A stretch of DNA of 6,000 bases, taken from an uncultured Bacteroidia bacterium (GTDB lineage Bacteria > Bacteroidota > Bacteroidia > Bacteroidales > UBA932). Below the pieces are notes generated by a model. That model was not told the origin of the DNA. It saw only the letters and a program-made list of their open reading frames with translations, and ran no database searches. The stretch is from NCBI GenBank assembly GCA_902773305.1, contig CACYEB010000026.1, positions 1-6,000 of the forward strand. The letters run 5' to 3'. Every line of letters begins with the position of its first letter. The first letter of the stretch is position 1. Below, one piece after another: positions 1 through 5,334 of this stretch. A program made the translations under genes and the position numbers.

Positions 1-2
1 AA

Positions 3-19
3 TTTTTCGACTACATTTG
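3..19 (+). promoter_or_regulatory. Predicted Bacteroidota promoter of the DnaQ-like exonuclease gene
   Basis: TACATTTG at 12-19 matches the Bacteroidota -7 consensus TAnnTTTG exactly, and a run of five T at 3-7 precedes it. The expected start of transcription is near position 26, giving a leader of about 18 bases before the ATG at 44. The -33 region would lie off the left edge, so only half of the promoter can be judged. The left neighbour is unknown, so the gene might also receive read-through. Confidence 0.55.
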
Positions 20-43
20 TAACCGGCAAGATGAAATCCCTCT

Positions 44-538
44 ATGACTGACTTTGCGGCGATAGACTTTGAGACGGCAAACGAGTGTCCCAGCAGCGTG
101 TGCAGTGTGGGGGTGGTGGTGGTGCGCGGCGGGTGCATCACCGACACTTTCTACAGCCTCATCCACCCGGAGCCGGAGTACTACAAGTGGTTCTGCCAGC
201 GGGTGCACGGACTCAGTGAAGCCGACACCGACGATGCCCCGGTTTTCCCTTTCGTGTGGGAGAAGGTTGCTCCCCTCATAGAGGGGCTGCCGCTGGTGGC
301 CCACAACGCCCGTTTCGACGAAGGTTGCCTGAAGGCGGCTTTCCGCGTCTATCAGATGGACTATCCCGACTACCGGTTCTACGATACCTTGGCGGCCTCC
401 CGCCGGCATTTCGGCTGGCGGCTGGAGAACCACCAACTGCAGACTGTGGCCGCCGCCTGCGGCTACGACCTTACAAACCACCATCACGCACTCGCCGACG
501 CGGAAGCCTGCGCACATATCGCGATGCATATTATGTAG
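44..538 (+). CDS. DnaQ-like DEDDh 3'-5' exonuclease (small stand-alone protein)
   Basis: A 164-residue protein made almost entirely of one RNase T/DNA polymerase III epsilon-type exonuclease domain. ExoI is DFE at residues 8-10 (D8 and E10), ExoII is HNARFD at 87-92 with D92, and ExoIII is H147 with D152 four residues on, which makes it the DEDDh type. All four metal-binding acidic residues and the general-base histidine are present, so it should be an active two-metal nuclease that removes nucleotides from 3' ends of DNA or RNA in the cytoplasm. It lacks the C-terminal polymerase-binding tail of the replicative epsilon subunit and any UvrC, BRCT or helicase fusion, so repair or RNA trimming is as likely as proofreading. 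ATG at 44 is the first possible start, since TGA at 32-34 closes the frame upstream. It appears to be transcribed alone: the next gene has its own promoter. Substrate unknown. Confidence 0.9.
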   Translation: MTDFAAIDFETANECPSSVCSVGVVVVRGGCITDTFYSLIHPEPEYYKWFCQRVHGLSEADTDDAPVFPFVWEKVAPLIEGLPLVAHNARFDEGCLKAAFRVYQMDYPDYRFYDTLAASRRHFGWRLENHQLQTVAAACGYDLTNHHHALADAEACAHIAMHIM

Positions 539-541
539 GCG

Positions 542-570
542 GGGCACAAGATGCCCGTTCGATACCGGGC
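542..570 (+). terminator. Possible weak hairpin terminator after the exonuclease gene
   Basis: Two short hairpins compete here: GGGCA at 542-546 pairs with TGCCC at 552-556, or GCCCG at 553-557 pairs with CGGGC at 566-570. Each stem is only five base pairs. A loose T-rich stretch (571-580) follows, but there is no clean U-tract, so termination here is weakly supported. It sits between the first gene's stop and the next promoter, where a terminator would be expected. Confidence 0.2.
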
Positions 571-577
571 GCTGTGT

Positions 578-608
578 TTTCTGCACTTGCCGTTTTTTGT
601 TATCTTTG
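578..608 (+). promoter_or_regulatory. Predicted Bacteroidota promoter of the purM-lipoprotein-exonuclease operon
   Basis: TATCTTTG at 601-608 is an exact TAnnTTTG -7 element. Upstream are a six-T tract (593-598), TTGC at 587-590 and TTTCTG at 578-583, the last placed about where the -33 element should be. Transcription should start near 615, leaving a short leader of about 23 bases to the ATG at 638. No riboswitch or purine-repressor palindrome is visible in this 99-base gap. The same TTTCTG, TTGC, T-tract and -7 arrangement with the same spacing recurs upstream of mscL. Confidence 0.75.
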
Positions 609-637
609 CAGTTTGATACGTTATACCAGCAAGCCAA

Positions 638-1813
638 ATGGAAAACAGAGAAGCCAGCAGATACGCAGCACGGGGCGTTTCCTCTTCCAAATCGGAGGTT
701 CACAAGGCCATAGCCAAGATGGACAAGGGGCTGTTCCCCACCGCTTTCTGCAAGTTGGTCCCCGATTTTGCAGACAAAGACTACTGCCTGGCGATGCACG
801 CCGACGGTGCCGGCACCAAGAGCAGCCTGGCCTATGCCTACTGGCGCGAGACCGGCGATATGAGCGTCTGGAAGGGCATCGCCCAGGACGCCATCGTGAT
901 GAACACCGACGACCTTCTGTGCGTGGGCATTACCGGCGGGATGATGCTCTCTTCTACCATCGGCCGTAACAAGATGCGTGTACCCGGCGAGGTTATCGCC
1001 GAAGTGATCGAGGGCTCGCAGCTCTTTGTAGAGCAGATGCGCAAATACGGCATCGACATCACCCTGACGGGAGGCGAAACGGCCGACGTCGGCGACCTGG
1101 TACGCACCATAATCGTGGACAGCACGGTGTGCGCCCGCGCCCGCCGCAGCGAAATCATCGACAACAGGAACATCGCCGCCGGCGACGTGATAGTGGGCCT
1201 GGCCTCTTTCGGACAGGCGGAGTATGAAGATGAATACAACGGCGGAATGGGTTCCAACGGCCTTACCAGCGCCCGCCACGATGTCTTCTCCAAGTATATT
1301 GCAGAGAAATACCCCGAGACCTACGAGGCAGCCATCGACCGGCAGTATGTATACACGGGCAGCAAGCGACTCACCGACATAGAGCCCGAAACCGGACTTA
1401 CCTACGGCAAGCTGGTGCTCTCCCCCACCCGTACCTACGCCCCGGTGATCAAGGAGGTTCTGGAGAATTGCAGGAGCGACATCCACGGTATGATACACTG
1501 CACGGGCGGCGCCCAGACCAAGGTTCTTGGGTTTGTGGAGAACCTTCGCGTAGTGAAAGACAACCTGTTTGACACCCCTCCGCTGTTCAGGGCCATCCAG
1601 CAAGAGTCCGGTACCCCCTGGAGTGAGATGTACAAGGTGTTCAATATGGGTCACCGGATGGAAATCTACACCACCGAGGCTGCTGCCGGGCAGATTATAG
1701 CCATCAGCCGCCGCTATGGCATCGATGCGCGCATCATAGGCCGGACAGAGAAGGCCGACGCCCCCCAGGTAGAACTTGCAACGCCCTACGGTACATTTAA
1801 ATACGCCAGATAA
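638..1813 (+). CDS. purM: AIR synthase (phosphoribosylformylglycinamidine cyclo-ligase), Bacteroidota PurM-type
   Basis: Predicted to close FGAM to aminoimidazole ribonucleotide (AIR) with ATP, step five of de novo purine synthesis, in the cytoplasm. Family motifs appear in order along 391 residues: DGAGTK at 56-61 (DGVGTK in classical PurM), the NTDD segment at 89-92, GGETAD at 145-150 (classical GGETAEMPG), SPTRTYAPV at 262-270 (classical TPTRIY), HCTGGA at 287-292 (classical HITGGG) and MYKVFNMG at 331-338. It is longer than the roughly 345-residue enterobacterial enzyme and diverged at several of these sites, as is usual for the Bacteroidota version, which databases often call AIR synthase-related. 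ATG at 638 follows a promoter at a fitting distance. Its stop shares one base with the start of the next gene (TAATG), indicating translational coupling. Family membership is firm. The exact reaction is very likely, since purL is also in the window, but is inferred. Confidence 0.88.
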   Translation: MENREASRYAARGVSSSKSEVHKAIAKMDKGLFPTAFCKLVPDFADKDYCLAMHADGAGTKSSLAYAYWRETGDMSVWKGIAQDAIVMNTDDLLCVGITGGMMLSSTIGRNKMRVPGEVIAEVIEGSQLFVEQMRKYGIDITLTGGETADVGDLVRTIIVDSTVCARARRSEIIDNRNIAAGDVIVGLASFGQAEYEDEYNGGMGSNGLTSARHDVFSKYIAEKYPETYEAAIDRQYVYTGSKRLTDIEPETGLTYGKLVLSPTRTYAPVIKEVLENCRSDIHGMIHCTGGAQTKVLGFVENLRVVKDNLFDTPPLFRAIQQESGTPWSEMYKVFNMGHRMEIYTTEAAAGQIIAISRRYGIDARIIGRTEKADAPQVELATPYGTFKYAR

Positions 1814-2883
1814 TGCAAAAGACCTTCATATTATTGCTGACGTTGCTCGCTGCTTTCAGGCTTCCTGGCTGCAAGAGCGACCCCGTACAGGTTCCGGACC
1901 TGGATCCGCTGGTAAATCAGGCACTTTACGATACCACATCGAGTTACTACACCGATTTCTCCAAGTATCCGGGGAACATCGCCGACCTGCCGATAGGCAT
2001 CTTTGATTTGAACGCCACCGGCACCCATATCCTGGACCGGACGGTGATGCTGGACAGTTTTGACAACATCACAGGGAGCGACATTCCCGACAGGATAAGG
2101 GATTTCGCAGGGGAGCATTTCATTTACTACACAGCCCTGAGCGATGCCGACAGCATCTACGATGCAAACGGGCTGATAGACGTCCACGACGCCGCCATCA
2201 AGCACACCCTTTTCCTGGTTGGTGACAAATGCGCGCAGGGAGAGAAAGAGCGGGCCAAGATAATAATCGCCGGCGGCAATATCACCCGCAAGAATGGGCT
2301 GGATGACATACGCCAGATGCTTGAAGTAAGCGGCAGCGGTGTCAAGGCGCTGAGTGTCGTGGAAGAGGGTGTCAAAGGTCTGCTGGATGCACTTGCAGCC
2401 AGTCCTATGCTAAACTATTCCGTCGGCCTGATTGCCGACAGCCTCACCATCGCATCCGACGCCTATCAGCAGACGCTCCGGGATGTAATAACCGAACGCG
2501 GACAGAAAACCACCCCTCCACTCGTTTGCCAAAGGCTCAACACTGCCGACACCATCCCCTCAAGGGCTCTGGAGACTGCATTCGCCAAGATGATAGAGCA
2601 ACACTACGCCGCCGGGAGCATGTCCCCCATCTGTGCCCTTATCGCCGACACGGAGATAGATTCAAGGCAGAGAGAAGCACTGCAGGATATTATCAACAAC
2701 TACAGGTCAAAAAGAATCAACGGCAACTATCCATACAGGTCCGTAATAAACGACAAACTGATTTACATCGATCCGTCGCAGTGCGCTGCACGTCAGTGCT
2801 ACCGTACCCTGCGCTCCGACAACAATCTTGCCCTGCGCATTGGGGGGCAGCAGGTTGTCCACTACACAGACCTGCCGATGTAG
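1813..2883 (+). CDS. Predicted lipoprotein with a glutamate racemase-like fold, catalytic cysteines missing
   Basis: A 356-residue protein with a hydrophobic N-terminus (residues 4-15) ending in LPGC, so C20 is a likely lipidation site. P at -2 and R16 make the lipobox imperfect. From residue 58 on, landmarks of glutamate racemase (MurI) appear in order: PIGIFD at 60-65 (MurI PIGVFDSG), EHFIYY at 101-106 (MurI ERIVYFGDT), KIIIAGGN at 149-156 (MurI KxxVIACNT), SVVEEG at 181-186 (MurI GVIxPG), VGLIADSLTIASDAYQ at 204-219 (MurI IGVIGTxxTIxSGxY), LVCQRL at 237-242 (MurI CPxFVPL), ALIADTE at 275-281 (MurI LILGCTHYP) and LIYIDPS at 316-322 (MurI VTLIDSG). The first catalytic cysteine is replaced by glycine (154 or 155) and the second by alanine (278), and SG of the FDSG loop is lost. 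D65 remains. It is therefore probably not a racemase but a binding or structural protein of the periplasm or outer membrane. It starts on the last base of the upstream stop. The family call rests on by-eye comparison from memory. Alternative: a lipoprotein family of unknown fold. Confidence 0.6.
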   Translation: MQKTFILLLTLLAAFRLPGCKSDPVQVPDLDPLVNQALYDTTSSYYTDFSKYPGNIADLPIGIFDLNATGTHILDRTVMLDSFDNITGSDIPDRIRDFAGEHFIYYTALSDADSIYDANGLIDVHDAAIKHTLFLVGDKCAQGEKERAKIIIAGGNITRKNGLDDIRQMLEVSGSGVKALSVVEEGVKGLLDALAASPMLNYSVGLIADSLTIASDAYQQTLRDVITERGQKTTPPLVCQRLNTADTIPSRALETAFAKMIEQHYAAGSMSPICALIADTEIDSRQREALQDIINNYRSKRINGNYPYRSVINDKLIYIDPSQCAARQCYRTLRSDNNLALRIGGQQVVHYTDLPM

Positions 2884-2885
2884 GT

Positions 2886-3497
2886 ATGAGATTTAAAGAG
2901 AGTATAACGCCAGAAGAAATAGAGGGGCTTGAACTCATCTCCTTCCCGGGTGAGATTCAGATAATCACCCAGGAAGGCCCTCAGTTCGATGCAGCCGTCC
3001 GCGATTTGGCGTCGCAGCGGATGATAGGGTTCGACACCGAAACCAAGCCGGTGTTCCAGCCCCACACCCCGCGCAGCGCCACAGCACTGCTGCAACTGAG
3101 CAGCGAAGAGACATCCTATCTTTTCAGGCTTCACTCCCTGGGCGTACCCAAGCCTCTGGCAGATATCCTGGCCAGCAAGACCATCACCAAGGTGGGTGCT
3201 GCCGTGGCCGACGACGTACGCGGCCTGCAGCACTACAACCCTTTTACCGCGGCCAGGTTCATGGACCTGCAGCGGTTTGCCGAACTCTACGGCATAAAAG
3301 ACAAGAGCGTTAAGAAGCTCGCCGCCATCATTCTGGGACGCCGGGTCTCCAAGGCCCAGCAGTGTTCCAACTGGGAAGCCTCCACGCTCTCATACCAACA
3401 GCAGCTCTATGCCGCCACCGACGCCTGGATCTGCCTGGTTATGTACAAGACCCTTCTTGGCTCGTCGCTGGCACCGCCGCCGGAAGAATCTTTCTGA
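2886..3497 (+). CDS. DEDDy 3'-5' exonuclease domain protein (RNase D/WRN-exonuclease-like)
   Basis: A 203-residue single-domain nuclease. ExoI is FDTETKP at 49-55 (D50, E52), ExoII is VGAAVADDVRGL at 103-114 with D110, and ExoIII is YAATD at 175-179 (Y175, D179), the tyrosine form typical of RNase D, the proofreading domain of polymerase I and the WRN exonuclease. All catalytic residues are present, so it should be an active two-metal 3'-5' exonuclease in the cytoplasm. There is no HRDC domain, which separates it from classical RNase D, and it resembles the small WRN-like exonucleases common in Bacteroidota. The frame stays open upstream to an ATG at 2526, but that would overlap the lipoprotein gene by over 350 bases. 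The ATG at 2886, two bases after that gene's stop, fits the domain boundary and the operon spacing. Its last bases overlap the promoter of mscL. Whether it acts on RNA or DNA cannot be told. Confidence 0.88.
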   Translation: MRFKESITPEEIEGLELISFPGEIQIITQEGPQFDAAVRDLASQRMIGFDTETKPVFQPHTPRSATALLQLSSEETSYLFRLHSLGVPKPLADILASKTITKVGAAVADDVRGLQHYNPFTAARFMDLQRFAELYGIKDKSVKKLAAIILGRRVSKAQQCSNWEASTLSYQQQLYAATDAWICLVMYKTLLGSSLAPPPEESF

Positions 3498-3521
3498 TGT
3501 TGCGTTTTTTTTCTACTTTTG
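3491..3521 (+). promoter_or_regulatory. Predicted Bacteroidota promoter of mscL
   Basis: TACTTTTG at 3514-3521 is an exact TAnnTTTG -7 element, preceded by eight T (3505-3512), TTGC at 3500-3503 and TTTCTG at 3491-3496 in the -33 position. TTTCTG lies inside the last codons and stop of the upstream exonuclease gene. Transcription should start near 3528, giving an A-rich leader of about 32 bases before the ATG at 3560, without a Shine-Dalgarno sequence. No clear hairpin separates this promoter from the upstream operon, so some read-through into mscL is possible. Confidence 0.75.
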
Positions 3522-3559
3522 TTTCATAACATCATTATTACTGATAAAACTTAAAGACA

Positions 3560-3967
3560 ATGGGAAAACTTCTTAACGAATTCAAAGACTTCGCAGTCAA
3601 GGGCAACGTTATGGATATGGCCATCGGTGTCATCATCGGCGGTGCCTTCGGCAAAATCGTTAGTTCTTTCGTCTCTGACATCATTATGCCGCTCATCGGC
3701 CTGCTGGTCGGCGGTGTCGATTTCAAACAATGGAAATGGGTGCTTTCCGCAGCCGACGAAGCTGCAGGCAAGGCAGAAGTAGCCCTGACATACGGCAACT
3801 TCATCCAGGTAATATTTGACTTCCTCATCATCGCGTGGTGCATCTTCCTGGTGGTCAAGGCCATCAACAAAATGAAGAAACCCAAAGAGGAACCCGCGCC
3901 CGAACCTCCGGCAACTCCCGAGGATATCCTGTTGCTCCGTGAAATACGCGACAGTCTCAAGAAATAA
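3560..3967 (+). CDS. mscL: Large-conductance mechanosensitive channel MscL
   Basis: A 135-residue inner-membrane protein, the normal length for the family. It forms a homopentameric pore that opens under membrane tension and releases solutes on sudden osmotic downshock. The N-terminal amphipathic helix (residues 2-13, [11 protein letters not shown]) runs into the pore-lining first membrane helix at about 16-46, with the family signature [16 protein letters not shown] at 21-36. A periplasmic loop (about 50-77) contains the tryptophan pair W58/W60. The second membrane helix spans about 79-101. A proline- and glutamate-rich linker (107-120) leads to the cytoplasmic helix ending in [12 protein letters not shown], which matches the C-terminal bundle of other MscL proteins. 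It has its own promoter, and a beta-barrel gene follows after 24 bases, probably on the same transcript. No unusual residue stands out. Confidence 0.97.
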   Translation: MGKLLNEFKDFAVKGNVMDMAIGVIIGGAFGKIVSSFVSDIIMPLIGLLVGGVDFKQWKWVLSAADEAAGKAEVALTYGNFIQVIFDFLIIAWCIFLVVKAINKMKKPKEEPAPEPPATPEDILLLREIRDSLKK

Positions 3968-3991
3968 TTTTACGACACCTTATCTGAAACG

Positions 3992-4660
3992 ATGAAAAAA
4001 CTTCTGCTGACACTGGCCTGCATCACCGCCCTGTCGGTTGGTGCCTATGCGCAAGGGTACGAATTCTCCATAGAAGGAATGGGTTCGGTGGGCCCGATCC
4101 GCTGCAGCAACAACTATTTCGGGATCAACATCCTGAACGGATATCGCATTCCGTGGGGCAACGGACTGTTTGCGGGTGTCGGCAGCGGCATGGTGACGAC
4201 CTCGTATCTTACCGATTTCAGGCGGGTAAACTATCTTGACGGAAAGACTGACATCAGCCGCAAGCGCCAGCCGGGCAACTTTTTTGTCCCTGTTTACGGC
4301 TCGCTGCAATACTATCTGTCCAAAGACAAGACACATCAGACTTTTATCCGCCTGGACGTAGGATACGAATTCGCTGTATTCCGTTTCGACTGGGACCGCA
4401 AGCTGTTTGACAAGAGCAGTTGCAAGCACGGAATGTATGTGGAGCCGTCTTTCGGCTACAACATCAAACTCAAGGGGGTTGAAAAGAGCCGTTCGGTATA
4501 TTTTACCGTCGGCCCGACATTCCAGAAATGCGTGTTCAACCGTACCGACGTCACCGAACTTGCCGAGCTTAATGCAAGCGGTTACCCCGGTACCGCCACC
4601 ACCAAAACCTACGAATGGCTCCTGCCCACCATCGCCTTCAGGGTCGGCTGGAGATTATAG
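3992..4660 (+). CDS. Outer-membrane beta-barrel protein of unknown function
   Basis: A 222-residue secreted protein. It has a signal peptide with lysines at 2-3, a hydrophobic core at 4-17 and an AYA site, so cleavage is expected between A20 and Q21. Glutamine directly after the cut is the usual Bacteroidota pattern, where it is cyclised to pyroglutamate. C10 lies too early to be a lipobox. The mature part alternates aromatic and polar residues in short glycine-punctuated stretches (for example SLQYYLS at about 105-111 and FIRLDVGYEFAVFRFDW) and ends in FRVGWRL, which fits an outer-membrane barrel with an aromatic closing strand. At about 200 residues it would suit an eight- to ten-stranded barrel. 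No enzyme motif is seen, and an OmpA- or PorT-like label would be guesswork. It starts 24 bases after mscL with no clear promoter of its own, and its last six bases overlap the convergent DUF2461 gene. Confidence 0.72.
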   Translation: MKKLLLTLACITALSVGAYAQGYEFSIEGMGSVGPIRCSNNYFGINILNGYRIPWGNGLFAGVGSGMVTTSYLTDFRRVNYLDGKTDISRKRQPGNFFVPVYGSLQYYLSKDKTHQTFIRLDVGYEFAVFRFDWDRKLFDKSSCKHGMYVEPSFGYNIKLKGVEKSRSVYFTVGPTFQKCVFNRTDVTELAELNASGYPGTATTKTYEWLLPTIAFRVGWRL

Positions 4661-5332
4661 TTCATTCTGAATATCGTTTTCGAAAGCGTAATCTACGCAG
4701 CGGTTCAGGATCTCGCAGAACGGGACAGTGGGCTTCAAGTCGCGTACGATGCGGGCGGCCAGGTTGTCTCCTGTGAGATATTTGCGGTCTAAATCTTTCA
4801 TTACCAAATAACTCCTGAGACGGTAATAGTCCTTGTATGGAGACTCCGGCCAGCCGCTCGGGATACGGCTGAGAGAACCTTCCCAGTCCAGCGTAAAGCC
4901 TTTGGACGCCTTTATTGCAGCGTCAAAACTGCCGCCCGACAGCATAATCTCCTCCCTGACACTCTTGACAATCTCCTTTGTGGGATTGTACAGTCCTGAG
5001 CAGAGAAAAAAAGTATCGGCGGCGGGCTCTATATGCAGATAGTAGCCGGCACGGCCGCTCTTCTTGCCCCCGGCGCAAACATATATGCCCATATGGGTTT
5101 TATAGGGAGTCTTGTCTTGCGAGAAGCGCAGGTCCCGGTAAATGCGGTAGGTGCAGTCTTCCACCCTGAGTCCCCGGACACGGGGATCGATGGCGCCAAG
5201 GCGCGATATCATCTCCGCAGCCAATACGGCAACGGTATCCCTGGCCTTCAGGTATTCTCCCTTATGGGCATCGAACCACTCCTTGTAGTTGTGCTGTGCG
5301 AGTTCTTCCAGGAAAGAGATAACCTGCTCCAT
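4655..5332 (-). CDS. DUF2461 (TIGR02453-type) protein
   Basis: A 225-residue cytoplasmic protein with no signal peptide or membrane segment, about the usual length for the family. The family pattern is visible throughout: FLEELAQHNYKEWFDAHK at the N-terminus (7-24), the signature RIYRDLRFSQDKTPYKTHMG at 63-82, YYLHIEP at 97-103 in the central strand region, GLYNP at 113-117, and a YYRLRSYL segment near 169-176 with an aspartate and lysine run after it. The family is found in many bacteria and some fungi and has no established biochemical function that I can name. The gene begins two bases after the purL stop on the same strand, so it is almost certainly translated from the purL transcript. 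At its 3' end it overlaps the convergent beta-barrel gene by six bases, leaving no space for a terminator between the two. Confidence 0.88.
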   Translation of the reverse strand: MEQVISFLEELAQHNYKEWFDAHKGEYLKARDTVAVLAAEMISRLGAIDPRVRGLRVEDCTYRIYRDLRFSQDKTPYKTHMGIYVCAGGKKSGRAGYYLHIEPAADTFFLCSGLYNPTKEIVKSVREEIMLSGGSFDAAIKASKGFTLDWEGSLSRIPSGWPESPYKDYYRLRSYLVMKDLDRKYLTGDNLAARIVRDLKPTVPFCEILNRCVDYAFENDIQNEL

Positions 5333-5334
5333 AT

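Noticed and set aside
31..51. A six-codon open frame (ATG at 31, TGA at 49-51) overlapping the start of the first exonuclease gene, possibly a regulatory leader peptide
   Set aside because: It would begin only about five bases after the predicted transcription start, has no attenuator-like codon run or hairpin, and is short enough to arise by chance.
256..969. Plus-strand open frame of 237 codons running from the exonuclease into purM
   Set aside because: It is an out-of-frame read across two real genes and their promoter, rich in R, P and G, with no domain.
11..1654. A 547-codon open frame on the minus strand spanning the exonuclease and purM genes
   Set aside because: Its codons lie in register with the sense codons of both genes, so minus-strand stops would need sense TTA, CTA or TCA codons, which this GC-rich genome avoids. 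The translation resembles no family and runs straight through the promoter region at 578-608. The two sense genes carry clear catalytic motifs, so this is a shadow.
2526..2885. Extended N-terminus of the DEDDy exonuclease starting at ATG 2526
   Set aside because: It would overlap the lipoprotein gene by more than 350 bases, and the added residues are rich in R, Q, H and P with no domain character, as expected from an out-of-frame read. ATG 2886 sits two bases after the upstream stop and just before the domain.
4672..4689. Imperfect inverted repeat ATCGTTTTCGAAAGCG as a terminator or operator
   Set aside because: The stem has a G-T wobble, few GC pairs and a minimal loop, lies inside the DUF2461 coding sequence and has no T-run behind it.
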